Assembly: GCF_029873635.1 (NCBI RefSeq)
Contig: NC_080421.1
Coordinates: 41,273,120-41,337,119 of the forward strand
From: Malania oleifera
Lineage: Eukaryota; Streptophyta; Magnoliopsida; Santalales; Ximeniaceae
DNA length: 64,000 nt
Reading direction: 5' to 3'
Below the pieces are notes generated by a model. It worked only from the letters and a program-made list of their open reading frames with translations, searched no databases and was not told the DNA's origin. Positions 41,682-53,395 of this stretch are shown here, one piece after another. Made by a program: the position numbers and the translations under genes. How positions within the stretch are numbered: the stretch's first letter is position 1; the number at the start of each line of letters is the position of its first letter.

Positions 41682-43426
41682 TGTAACGACCTACTACTTA
41701 TATCATTTTCCCCCCATAATATATAAAAAACATATAACATAAGGTCAATATGTCTGCAATATTACTGAAACATCTTAGGCCCGAAAGGCACTGTGGAAAC
41801 TCTGTACATCATACATTCCTAAGTAGCGATACACAAGAAATTGTATACATCTATATATAATACCAGAAAACTATAAATCCCAATATATATCACAAAATGC
41901 CTAGTGATGTCATCAAAACTTGGAGTCTACCCCAAACCACTGGCACCAAATAACACCTACCCTTTCCAAAAAGGGCAACGTAAATAGTCCTCTATCCGCG
42001 AGCCTAATCCGCTCGCCTAACTGGATCTCCTGAAAAATAGTAAGTCACTGGGAAGAGGCAATGCTCAGTAAGAGGAAATATGCTATTACTAGTATGTGGC
42101 GGCTTAGTTACATATTTAATATATAGATATAATACTGATACTGTAAAATAAATATGCTAGTATTTTGTACAAAACTCTCATAATATAATTTAAAATACAA
42201 CTGTGTATCTGATTTTTCTATTTATACATATTGCTAATATTATAATATAACTGCTGCTGTGTGATATATCTGTACATAGGAACTTCTGAGATAATACCCT
42301 GGGATCTGTATGTCATGATTTAACCCCTTATGACAGGGTTGTGCGGCTCGTAGGCGGGACTTACTCTGGTTGGCCTATTAAGTAAGTCAATCTATATCTA
42401 CCATCAACTGCCAATCTAGCTCACTACAGTCTCTCCGGGCAATCTCCAAATCTAACTCGTCTAATCGGCCACCTTAACCCAACTTGCTAGGGAGTTTGCA
42501 ATTTCTCCTGACGCGGTTAGATGAAATCCATATAGTATTTGAGTTATGTGGTTGCACTCTATTTGAAATAGCAACGGTACCGTGCTTGTGGTCTGTATTT
42601 GTCTGAAATTTCCTCAGGGATTTGATATTGTGTAATACTATTATATATATATACTTATCTTGTTATTTTAACATGATTTCAAAATAACCATAACACTATA
42701 AATCTGAGCTGTAATATCTGAAATATCTAATTGGAATATCTATAATATCTATCTGAATATATCTATAATATCTTTCTGAAATATCTATAATTTCTGTCTA
42801 AAATATTTGTAATATCTGTCTGAGTGTTATGGTTTTAGAAATCATGTCATTCTGAAAACTACTATAAATCATACTTTCTGCTAATATCTGTATAACTGGA
42901 TATTTGTAAAGTTGTTTAATCATCATACTAGTCTGTAGTAAACTCATGTCACACATTTGAGTAATCAAAATCTCATGCTTAATTTTTGTAATTCTACTGT
43001 GATACTAATAATAATAATATTCTAGAAAACTGATCAATAAGCTGATATATATACATAATCATAATCTTCTGACATACATTCTAAAATCCCTAACATAGCA
43101 TATTTCCCTTACCTGACTACTGGAAAGCTTCTAGTATGACTGGTACTACACCCGCATGGTTCCCCGCTTAATACCCTGAAAATAACATCCCCCAGAACAA
43201 AACTTCAATATTTCTCTGTGTACTACATTTCTTATAACTATGGTAAAGCCAAATATGGAATAAAATATCTTACCTTGAATTTGGGTTGAAATCCAAGGCA
43301 AACCCACCAACGATCCACTCCGACAAACTTGTAGAGAACTTTCCTAGGAGTATCGTGGTGGCCTTGGATCGTCGAACGGGTAAGAATTTAGCCTGGAAAC
43401 TTAGAGAGAAGGTGGGAGAGACAAAC

Positions 43427-43511
<85 letters not shown>

Positions 43512-43835
43512 TTGTGCCTGATTTTCAGCTGGAAAAATGAGGTTTAGGCTATTTATACATTGGCCTTCGTCAACGAGCCACGTCACTTCGTCGACAAGGT
43601 CAAGAAGGAAATTCGTCGAAGAATACCTATCCTCGTCAACAAAATTTAGAGCTAGAATGTATCCTTTCGGTGTCTTCTCGTCAACGAGGCATGTCCCTGT
43701 CAACGATCCCCTCATGTGTGCTCATCGACGAATCTCCTGTGTTCATCAATGAGACCCTGTTTAATTTTCCAGTTTTTAATTCCTTTTCTCTTCTTCTCCT
43801 ATTATTAAATTATGATAATTATTCAGGTCTCTACA
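41682..43835 (-). repeat. Right (5') LTR of gypsy B
   Basis: It starts TGTAACGACC and ends TCTCTACA. It carries a long (GA)n tract of about 77 bp (43431-43507) where the left LTR has about 20 bp, and a (TA)n tract of only about eight units (42641-42655) where the left LTR has about 18. Coding-strand U3 has TTCGTCGACGAA-like motifs (43750-43562), then the TATA box GTATAAATAG (43558-43549). Confidence 0.88.
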
Positions 43836-43947
43836 GCTGAACTGTCAATGATCCCTAGGTCAAACTCAGAAACTCCTGTACTTTAACCTCTTTGACCGTG
43901 GTAAGATAATATCTATCAAAGAATTTGTCTCTGAATCGGGCCCAGGT
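43836..43947 (-). pseudogene. Gypsy A gag, middle piece between two insertions
   Basis: It encodes WARFRDKFFDRYYL and the residues leading to the gypsy B insertion point, with one in-frame TAG (near 43857). It begins with the GCTGA duplication of gypsy B and ends with the CAGGT duplication of the solo LTR. Removing the solo LTR joins it in frame with 46013-46412. Confidence 0.8.
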
Positions 43948-46012
43948 TGAAAAGCAAGGTGTAGTCCCAAGAGGGGGGTGAATTGGATTTTAAAAATTTC
44001 TTTTAATTCCTTTAACCAATTCTTTTGTTTGATTTACCAATCACACAAGAACTTTAGTTCTTTTAATCAATTAACAATACAACACTATTCCTTAGCCAAA
44101 CAAGTAATCAATCATCCAAGTATCCATGCCAATCAATCAATCACAAATTAAAAGTAAACAACCAAACCAAAATTAACACATACACCACTTTGGCAATTTA
44201 AGCACTTAAAATAGTTTGTTTGTTTATATAAGCCCTGTATATATGAAATTTGTACTTGCTGATATAAAGCTCTGTATTGATGGTTTTGCTTCTTCAATAT
44301 GATGTGCAATATAACATCCAATCAACACAATATCCACACTCTTCTCAATATTCAGAACTTAATTAAACTTTCAGTTAATTTATCCTTGGGCTGTTAACCA
44401 AGTAACGTACTCCAGTATGGTTTTCGTAAGATATGGTATAACCAATGTACTCCCTTTCGGTTTCCGCCACCCAAATCAAAATTAGACTTCAAGTTTACTT
44501 GATTTCTATATTACGTAGTATATATGATTATCAATTAAACCATCCACGCAATTTAAATATGCTGAAAATAAAGAGTAAGGGAAAGAAAGAGTGAGACCCG
44601 AATTTTTACGAGGTTTGGCTTATACCCAGCCTACGTCCTTGCCTTTGGCAAACCACCAAAGGATTCACTAAACCTGTTCCTTTGACGGGTGGAACAATAC
44701 CTTTACAACACTCCTTTGTTAAGGCTAGAGCCCGCCTTCTCCAAATGATATCCCCTTGTCCAGTTACTCCTTTAGGCTAGAGCCCGCCTCTCTAAGCAAT
44801 GTCCCCTTGCTTAGACAACGATCCAAACAGTCCTTGGAATCGTTAATCTACAAAAAATACAATCACAAAATGTGTACAAGAATTTGCTTTCATAAAGAGC
44901 TGATTATTATAACAGTTATACCACTAGGTACTTCAATAATTTAAATACCCCAAAGAAATAGAATTGAAGCTCAAGAGTAAAATTCACCAAGGGTTCCTTT
45001 GTGCTTTAAGAAAATTCAGTATAAGAACCTTGGGATGGTATTTCAGCAGCAATTCAGATGATTTCTCTTCAACAAGAGTTTGAGCAATTCAAAACTTTGA
45101 AAAAGGTTAAGAGATTTGATACAAGTGTGTTGTGTGATTTCTTGTCTATTTGAAATCTTGAGATTAAGGAAATATTTATAGGCATTCTAGGCTTTGTTTC
45201 CTTGTTCCCCAAGTGACTTGGAGTGTCCTCCAAGTTTTTATAACGTTCTTATTTGAAAAACCAATTTTTGAAATTTTCTCATTGGAGTTTAAAAATTCAA
45301 AAACCCGTGGAGTCAGTCGGCTGGACAGGCGACTGGGTAGTACAAATTCACAGGGTCAATCGGCTAGGTAGGCGGCTGACACCCTACTGTCTCTCAGAAA
45401 TTAATTCAAGAAATGGTTAGTTGGCTAGAGAGACACAGTTCATTTTTGGTCACTCGGCTGGACAGATATGTTTTTGTTCTTTTTCTATCAGTCAGCTGAC
45501 TGAACCAAAGTCTTTTTGGTCAGTCGGCTGGGCAGACCATCAACTGATTTTTCCTTTTTGGTTTTTCAAGTTTAGTTTCACTTATATGTTTTGATCTTTC
45601 ATAAAAACATTTTCCAGGGTTTTTAAAAGGTCTCTAAGTCCATATAACATCCCCTAAAGAGCTCCAACAATATTTCAAAAGATATTTAAATATTAAAGCA
45701 CTTACATGAAGACTTCTAAAATTTTTGTTAATCTTGAAAACTTTGAGTCTCCATGCTTTGGTCTTTTCATCTTCAAGCTTTAAATACTTCAAGCTTTTCA
45801 TTGAGTTATTCTTTACCTTCAAGCTTTACCTTTAATGCTTGATGTCTTGAAGAAACTTTCACTTGACTTGTCTTTAATTTCCAAGCTTGTATTTATGACA
45901 AGTGTGAGTGACGAGATATATTTACCTGAAATAGAATCACTCAAGAACACATGTTAAATCATTTACATTTGTTATCATCAAAACAAGATTGAAAAACCTA
46001 GTTAGGCCAACA
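43948..46012 (-). mobile_element. Solo LTR, SIRE-related subfamily
   Basis: The 2065-bp unit starts TGAAAAGC and ends GGCCAACA, with CAGGT on both sides (43943-43947 and 46013-46017). No internal sequence is present, so it is a solo LTR left by recombination between two LTRs. It shares several blocks with the SIRE-like LTRs (the AGAGGGGGGTGAATTGGATTTT end, CTTATACCCAG, GACGGGTGGAACAATACC) but is clearly diverged. U3 on the coding strand has CCAGTCGGCTGG-type motifs (45535-45307), then the TATA box CCTATAAATA (45183-45173). Confidence 0.88.
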
Positions 46013-46412
46013 CAGGTTATTGGCACTGGAATGGGTCTATGCTCCTCTAGCAATTTTGTGGCCAACCACCATCTCTCGGCCTCTCCTACCAACTTATACG
46101 TGGTGTAAAGGAACCTTTGCTTGTCGGTGTAGTGGAGCACCATTAGTATCTTTTCTATCTCCTGCATCTAGTTCTCCGCAACTGCAGGATTAGCTGTTCC
46201 TAAAAATGTTGGAGGGTTCATTTTGTGAATTTTTCTATCGTGCACCCTTGCGTAGTAGATAGACCTCCTTGTTCCCTGGAGCTCCGTGCAATCTCAGCCA
46301 TGACTTGCTGAGCTACACTGCGTAATACTGCATCTGAGTCCCCGCCTCCTGCACCATAAGACCCTGCTTCATCATCTTCACTGGCTTGTGTGCTACTACC
46401 TCCTAGATCCAT
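46013..46412 (-). pseudogene. Gypsy A gag, N-terminal piece
   Basis: The start ATG is at 46412-46410 (MDLGGSSTQASEDDEAGS). It contains the zones parallel to gypsy B gag: GCTIEKFTK, MQEIEKILMVLHYTDKQRF and TYKLVGEAERWWLATKLLEE. One frame change lies between 46218 and 46170. The leader to 46767 is non-coding, and the primer site TTTTGGTATCAGAGCC is at 46782-46768. Confidence 0.82.
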
Positions 46413-46782
46413 CCTGCAATAATACCAAATTATTCTGAGAATCCGAACCTTACAATGCTACTCTAACTAAAATACCCCATACCTCATATCACTAATTTAG
46501 GGTCTAGTCCTACCATATGGAAATAGAAATCGATGATAGTTTACTATGGTTTTCCTGAAATCGTCACCCCAGAAAAATCACAGAAACCACCCCGAAACTC
46601 CTACTTCTAGACTGTAAAATAGAACCCTAAATTCTCATCCTAATTTCCCAACATTATTTCACTGATATTTTGTTCTATCCTAATTTCTATCATCCTCCAA
46701 AATCCATTCTTATATTCTGGTATTGTTTTTCACTGCACTCTAGAGTCTGCAGAATCTAGCAACTTAGGCTCTGATACCAAAA

Positions 46783-49700
46783 TGTAACGACCCAAAAATC
46801 TATACCATTTTTTTAAATGAATAAACTTTACTGTTGACTTTTTGGTCAGCTCCCCGTTTTGATTATGACAAATCACAGTATCTCATCTGTGTGCTTTGAG
46901 TGTATAAATAGGATTACTTGTCTAAGCAAAAGATGGAAGCTGAGATGCACTTAAATGCGCACATTTTTCGGCGTATCCCATGAATTTGCAAAGGAGCAGC
47001 GCATGAAAATCGATGTCTATTTCTAGTTGTATCTTTATATTTTATTTTATATTTGGGTTTGTAATAATTTATATCGATTTGTAATAATCTCTGCATGTTA
47101 TGCATGTAGGTTTTGCAAGCTCAAAATGACCGAAGATTGACCATAGGGACTGAATGACCTTAGAGCACCCTTCTTCGGTCGACTGATGCCGAATTTTTGG
47201 GACTATCTCAAAATGGCCTCAGTAAGACCATAGTATGTCTCTAGGTCCCAATACTCACACACATATCATACAAAATACAAGAGTGTTAAAAATGCACTAA
47301 ATTGAATAATATTAGGGAACTTGAGAGAGCCCTAGAGACCGAACCCCAAGAGTTAAAAACTCCTCGGACGCCCAAACTGTTGAGAAGTCAACAGCTGACT
47401 TAGGCTTTTGGGTGATCAAACAAAATTGTGCACACCTTCCACGGGCGCCCGAACCACCTGAAAAGGACATTTCACCAACTCGGGCTACCGAGCTATTTAG
47501 TTCAAATTGAGTCCCGGGCAACCGAACACACGAGTTTGGGCTACCGAACCTATGACCGAGCACTCGAATTTACAAAAAAATGTTTCTAACTTTGATTCAG
47601 GCTACCGAATTGAAACTACGGCTGCCGAACCTATTTAAAAACCTTTTATTATTGTGTCTGTTTAAGCGACCGAATCATGGCTCAGCCACCCGAACCGTGT
47701 CGGGTTAAAAATTATTTAACTATGGTAAATACAAGTTATTTTGGGTTAATTTTATTTAAACATTTTAGAACTTTTCTAAGAATTACCAACATGTCCCAAA
47801 CGATTATAATTTTACCCTAGCCTATAAATATAGGTTCATTTGTGTGGATTAAGGAGAGATTAAGAAAAATCATTAGCCAAAATTCTCTCAAACCCAAAAT
47901 CCCATTTTGTCTATAATACTTCCAAACACTCTCATACCTTCATTCCATTGATTAATCTTAGCTTCGTGAGAGTTCTTGCTTGGGTTATTGCTTAGTATTA
48001 TTGCTCATACTCCCATTACTTTGTTTGGTAGATTGGTATTGATTTTGGGGAGTTAAGCAAGGTTTTCTCACAGATTTTATTTAATAAATCTTGTGTTGGG
48101 AAAAACCTAGTAGCTTAAGGATATTTGTATTGTCATTGCAAAGATTCTTATAGCTTAATTTTGTTGTGCAAAATATTTGTAACAAGCTATATCATTCTTT
48201 CAAACAACTCTTAAGCATATTTCATTGAAGAAAATATTTTTGAGTTGATTTAAAGATTGTTGCAGCATCTTTGAAACTCTGATTCATTATTGAGATTTGA
48301 TATAACTTATTTCAAAGAAATAGCTTGATTAGAATACTCCTAAGCATTCTTGCGATCATATCTTGTCGAGTGTAGCTTGCACAAAAATACACATCACTGA
48401 GCTTACATTTCCTATATTATTGATGTGTGATTGATTGAGTATATTGTGCATATTGGGGTACATATTTGCTTTACTTGAAAGCATAATCAATGTACTAGTC
48501 ATGTTGTGAAAAATACTATTGTATTTTCAGGCGTGGCCTGAGGGGGGCTTGATCTAGCTAGAAAGGATCAGTTGGGGTCAGCCCTGTGAATTTGACCTAG
48601 GGCCTTCTCCACCTCATAAGGAGAATTTGTAAAGGTTGAGGTCAGCCATGTGCTAATTGACCTGGTTGTAATCGATGTCGCTTCACCCGTTAAAGTGAGC
48701 ATTAGTGGAATCTTCGAGCTTGCGAGCTAGAGGCAGGGATGTAGGCAGTATTGGCCGAACCCTGATAAAATATCGTGTGTGCACTGTTTATCTTTCTGCA
48801 ATTTACAGTCTTACACGTGTATGTTATAGTTGGTGAATGCTGTGCATGATTTTAAATTTTGCACGTTATATTTATCTGCACATTCATAACTGCATAGACA
48901 GACCCTAGGTTATGAATGTACTACTGCTATTTAGGTCAAACCTAGGAAATAGTTTTTAAATTCCAATTCACCCCCCTCTTGGGAATACACTAAATCTAAC
49001 ATTTACTATGTACTTTATTTTACTCTGATACCCTTGGATTATCTACTATAACATCTCAGGCCCCAAATGAGTACTGAGAAAACCCTGTTCATTTTGCACA
49101 GCCATGCAGTGGAAAACATAAAACTGTACATCCATATTTACAATACCAGAATTCCATAATTCCTTAAAATATACATACACAAAAACACCTCTCCCAGTAA
49201 CATCCACCAAAAACACTAGAAGACTACCCAAAAATACATCTCCCTGAAAACACTTACCCCACAACTAGGGCAATGCAACAACCCCTCTATCGGCGAGCCT
49301 GATCTGCTCGTCTAGCTGGATCACCTGAAAAATGTTAAATCACTGGGATGAGATAATGCTCAGTAAGAGGAAATATGCTATTACTAGTGTGTGGCAATTG
49401 ACTTTCATAAATGCTATATTGATAATATCCGATACTATAAAAGATGGTAGTACAATATATAGTACAACTTGCATTTATACTTTAAAATACAACTATAATA
49501 TCTGAATTCTTTACTTTTCATACTTCTAGTATCATAATATATCTGCTGATAATCTGTAAATTTGTATATGTATACATAACTGTGATATTTACCCTAAAAA
49601 ATTATACGTCATGATTTAACCCCTCATAACAGGGTTGTGCGGCCAGTAGGCGGGATTTAACTCTGGTTGGCCTACCAGGATAAGTCAACTGTAACTCTAC

Positions 49701-51267
49701 CAATCCTCAGTCCGACCATCTGTAATCACTCCGAGGCACGGTATTAGTATCTACCTTGTCAAACCAGCCACCTCAACCTAGACTTCTAGGGAGCCTACAA
49801 TCCCTCTAGGCACGGTTGATGGAAACCTTCCACACACTATCTAAGATGTGTGGTTGCATTCTGATCTGTAATACCAACGGTACCGTACTCTGCTGACTGA
49901 ACATAAATTGATTCATTAGGGTCTGATACTGTAGATACTATTTTCTATATATATATATATCTTACTGTTTCATCATGATTCCAAAATAACCATAACATCG
50001 TAAACTATTCTGTAAATACTGTAATATCTGAACTGTAATAACTGATCTGTAATATCTGAACTGTATAAACTGTATATCATAGTGTTATAACTTTAACATT
50101 TTGGAAATCATGGTAATTTGTACATGTTATAAAATATCTGTCTGTAAAATATATTTGTCTGTATAATATCTGTCTGCAAAATATATCTGTCTGTAAAATA
50201 TATCTATCTGTATAATATCTGATATAACATATCTCTACATGAATATTGTAAATCATAGTAATATGAAAATTATAGAATTTCTATACTAATCTGATAATGT
50301 CCCATGCCACACAACTTAAATAAATATTTCACATCCTGAAAGCTGTATCTTCTAATATACAAATAATTTGTATACGTGATAATAATATGAAAAACATATA
50401 ATTTACTGATAAACGTTCTAAAATTCCTAGCATAGCATATTTCCCTTACCTATCTGATTGGGAGGCTTGCCTCCAATTCAACCCTCACGCCCTCGGCGTT
50501 CCAACCTAAAAATCCTGTAATTACATATATATAAATCCCCATTAAAACACCGAATTCCCAAAAAATCATCATATTTACATTTCCTAAACTATAATTTTCA
50601 TAGGTTCCTGGAAAATAACCACTGAGGTCCTCAACTCATGCCTGTAGGGTTCCAAAAACACCCTAACCTTGAAATCATAACACTCTAATTTTACTCCACA
50701 AAACACCAGTATATTCCCATACAACACAAAATCTGGGTTCAGATGAACCTGGTAATACTGAAAATACCAAAGTAATCTACTTACCTTGAAATTGGGATGG
50801 TGCCCAAGTTGCCCAAACTGACTATCTACTTCGGCAGACTTGTAGAGAATCTCCCCAGAATCATCGTGGTAGCTTCTGATCATCGAAATAGGGAGAAATG
50901 AAGCAAAAATCGTAGAGAGAAGGGGAGGGGACCGAAATAGAGAGAGAAATAAAACAAAAAAATGAATTTCTCTCGCTGAAAATGAATTTTTGGCTATGTA
51001 TAGGTGGCTGACCACATGGCCTTGTCGACGAGCCATTACACCTCATTGATGAGTCCAAGAAGGAGGTTCATTGACGAACACATAACCCTCGTCAACGAAT
51101 ATCAGGACTTGAAATCAGCCCACTAGGTAAGTTCTCGTCGACGAGACACGTGTCCCCGTCAACGTGCCCAAGAAGGTTGCTCGTCAACGGACGCTGAGTC
51201 CCCCTTTGAAATTTCCTTTTCTTTCATTCCTTTATTGTTTAATTGCAATAATTCTTCAGGTCTATAC
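46783..51267 (-). repeat. 5' LTR of gypsy A, split by a solo LTR
   Basis: The LTR consists of 46783-46831 and 49002-51267. It starts TGTAACGACC like the gypsy B LTRs and shares with them long blocks such as GAGCCTGATCTGCTCG, GAGGAAATATGCTATTACTAG and CAGGGTTGTGCGG, but is more diverged. Coding-strand U3 carries TCGTCGACGAG-type motifs (51190-51025), then a weakened TATA box CCTATACATAGCC (51004-50992). The right end reads AGGTCTATAC where the B LTRs have AGGTCTCTACA, so the last bases are altered and the edge is approximate. Confidence 0.75.
46832..49001 (+). mobile_element. Solo copia-type LTR in the gypsy A LTR (plus orientation)
   Basis: The 2170-bp unit starts TGTTGACTTT and ends AATCTAACA, with TTTAC on both sides (46827-46831 and 49002-49006). 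U3 has CGGGCTACCGAA-type motifs (about 47173-47690), then a TATA box CCTATAAATATA (47821-47832). The R/U5 half shares the GTGGCCTGAGGGGG and GGCCGAACCCTGATAAAAT blocks with the LTR at 1-1017. The end has CAATTCACCCCCCTCTTGGG, as in plant copia LTRs. No internal region is present. Confidence 0.88.
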
Positions 51268-51519
51268 TGCGAGAGCAAGAGCGAGAGTCAAGGGCTGAGA
51301 GGTGAGGTCGTGAGAGGATCTGCAGAGGAGAGCGTCCAAACGGATAGGAGAGTGGTCTGAGAGGCGAGGCCGCGAGAGGATCGGCCGAGGAAGACAGCAG
51401 GATGCTCGACGGAGGAACCAAGAACTCTTCATAGGAAATAGCGATACAGAAGAACCCTCAAGCTTTCTTGAAACAGAGAGAGAGAGAAAAAAAAAAAAGG
51501 AAAGGGCTCTGAAATCTCA
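51268..51519. other. Unassigned GA-rich stretch right of gypsy A
   Basis: Purine-rich on the plus strand, with repeated GCGAGAGGATC and GAGAGGCGAGG words and a (GA)n-A run at 51475-51500. I recognise no gene. It separates the gypsy A LTR from the copia 5' fragment and may belong to the interior of a rearranged copia. Confidence 0.4.
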
Positions 51520-52042
51520 GATTCCAAATCTGAAATCAAGAAAATGAAACCCATGATGCAAAAAATAGGGATTAATAAAATCATCCACAGCAGATGAATT
51601 TGAGGAAGTAGAAGACGAAGAAGATGAATTGGTGGAAGCCATGAAAACTTCAAGAAAGAAACAAGATACAAATTAAATGCGGAAGGAATTCATAATTGCT
51701 CTGATGCCATGTTCAAATTATGAAAGAATTTCAATTTTGTTCATTACATGAAGAGAAGCTTACAACAGGTATATATACAAATAATTCAACAACTGAATTA
51801 ACAACCGAGGAATAAAAGATAACAACTCAAAACTAATTTTCAACTAAGAACTAACAGCTGATGCTAATTCTATTACTACTAACAACTAACTTAACTAACT
51901 GGAATGCAACTAACTGCAATGCTACTCTGCTAACAGCTAATACAACTGATTGTTGTTACTGCTGAAAACAAGAATTAACTGTAGCTGCGTGAGGAGAACT
52001 GATGGAGGATCTGCTACTGCTGCTGCTGCCGTGTTAATGCAG
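51520..52042 (-). mobile_element. 5' fragment of a short-LTR copia (LTR, primer site, start of gag)
   Basis: On the minus strand the LTR ends at 51710 (ATAATTTGAACA). It is followed by the primer site TGGCATCAGAGC (51709-51698) and, 55 bases later, by a gag start at 51642 that reads [17 protein letters not shown] and then NPYFLHHG. That is the N-terminus seen in short-LTR plant copia elements of the Ale/Retrofit type. After NPYFLHHG the frame leaves the family and stops, so the element is broken there. The LTR has a TATA-like TATATATACC (51775 region). Its outer edge is placed near 52042 only approximately. Confidence 0.65.
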
Positions 52043-52436
52043 CATATATGTTAATATATTTCTCCTTAAAAAATAACTTTAAAAAATATATTTTTCAATA
52101 AAAAATTATTTTGATTCAAGACTAACAATACTTTTTTGACAAATACTTATTTTAAATACTTTATAATCAAATTCCAAAATTAGGGCTAAAATAATCAAAG
52201 ACCTGACTATTCAAATAATGTAGTTGTCTAATTTACTATTGAAAATATTCTGTCATATTAAAAAATAAACACATTATTAATTTGAATTTAACATTATAAT
52301 TTCAAATAAAATTAATTTTATATAAAATATTATATCTTTTGCATCCATGTAATAACAATAAATAATAATAAACAATATCTTTACAACATTAATTAATAGA
52401 ACACTTGACCAATTTTGATTTATATTTTTTCTCCTC
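52043..52436. other. AT-rich spacer
   Basis: No coding similarity or repeat ends seen. It is AT-rich DNA between the copia fragment and the target duplication of the RTE LINE. Confidence 0.5.
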
Positions 52437-52452
52437 AACTAAATAATAAATA

Positions 52453-53379
52453 ATATTCTAGAGAGTTTCTAATCACTATAGGTGTACATTAAAGTTATAC
52501 TTTGAGTTTTATCTTTTTGTTTTAGTAATTGATGAAATTATTAGGAATATATCCAAAAACGATCCCTTGATATATGTTGTTTGTAGATGATATCGTGATT
52601 GATGATAGTAGGAGCGAAGTGTAATCTAAACTAGAACTTTGGAGAGCTACATTAGAGTCTAAAGGGTTTAATATAAGTAGGAATAAGACAAAATATATGA
52701 AATACGATTTCAATACTGTAAAGAGTAGCAACATAGAGAATATTAAACTAGATAGTAGAGAGATTTAGATATTTAGATATTTTGGATCTATTATGCAAGG
52801 TGCAGGGAAAATTGAAAAAGATGTAATACATAAATTAAGTCGAGTTGGGTAAAATTAAGGAGAGCGTTAGGTGTGTTGTGATCGTAGAATACACTTAAAT
52901 TGAAAGAAAAAATTTATTAAACGACTATAAGGCCAGCTATGTTTCATGGTTTAGAATGCTGGACAACTAATAAACAACATGTATCGAAAATGAAAGTTGT
53001 TGAGATGCGTATGTTAAAATGGATGAGTGGTTTAACTTTAAAGGATAAAGTAAAAAATGAATATATACGTAATAATTTAAGCATAATACTTATTGAAAAC
53101 AAGATAAGGGGGGACGACTTAAAATGGTTTGTACATTTGAAATATTAATATGGTAGAACACACATGAGGAGTGAGTTAGTTATGATTTATAACATGAAAA
53201 GGGATAGGAGTAAACCTAAAATAACTTGGAATGAGGTAACGAGGAAGGATTTAATAGCCCTAAGTTTAATAGAGAAAAAATGCTCTAAATTGGGTAAATT
53301 AGTAGAAAAAGATTCATGTAACCAACCCAATCTAGTGGGACTTAAAGACTCGTTTTTGTTGTTGTTGTTGCTTTTGTTT
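52453..53379 (+). mobile_element. RTE-type LINE, 5'-truncated, with 16-bp target duplication
   Basis: The insert is flanked by AACTAAATAATAAATA at 52437-52452 and 53380-53395. It starts inside reverse transcriptase (LFVDDIVIDDSRSEV-like sequence at about 52570, KGFNISRNKTKYM, FRYFGSIMQG). It runs through the RTE C-terminal region (MFHGLECWTTNKQHVSKMKV at 52939, MRMLKWMSG, RSKPKITWNEV near 53210) and ends with a (TTG)n tail near 53355. Internal stops and a frameshift are present. This is the 3' end of an RTE retrotransposon inserted by target-primed reverse transcription. Confidence 0.85.
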
Positions 53380-53395
53380 AACTAAATAATAAATA

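Larger units (their letters stand above)
24297..43835 (-). mobile_element. Gypsy B: nested Tekay/Del-like Ty3/gypsy element with both LTRs
   Basis: The unit has a left LTR at 24297-25712 plus 36009-36668 (2076 bp once the copia insert is removed), an internal part at 36669-41681 (5.0 kb) and a right LTR at 41682-43835 (2154 bp). The LTRs end in TGTAACGACC and CTCTACA on the plus strand. The insertion into gypsy A gag is shown by GCTGA on both sides (23940-23944, before the tandem duplication, and 43836-43840). Polypurine tract and primer site are both present. Many stops make it inactive. Total length without the copia insert is about 9.2 kb. Confidence 0.85.
19981..51267 (-). mobile_element. 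Gypsy A: Tekay/Del-like Ty3/gypsy chromovirus, host of the nest
   Basis: The oldest element of the nest, in pieces: 19981-23944 (3' internal part, pol, end of gag), 43836-43947 and 46013-46782 (rest of gag, leader, primer site), and 46783-46831 plus 49002-51267 (5' LTR). The pieces join in sequence once the four inserts are removed, and each insert has its own 5-bp target duplication. The order gag, protease, RT, RNase H, integrase, chromodomain is that of a gypsy chromovirus. The 3' LTR is missing: similarity to gypsy B begins near 19981, inside the post-pol region, with unrelated sequence to the left. The element is inactive. Confidence 0.8.

Noticed and set aside
43286-43540. Open frame with a long Arg-Glu repeat
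   Set aside because: It is the (GA)n microsatellite of the gypsy B LTR read in frame; there is no gene evidence.
49046-51058. Open frames on the minus strand within the gypsy A LTR
   Set aside because: The stretch aligns with the non-coding LTRs of gypsy B, so the frames are chance.
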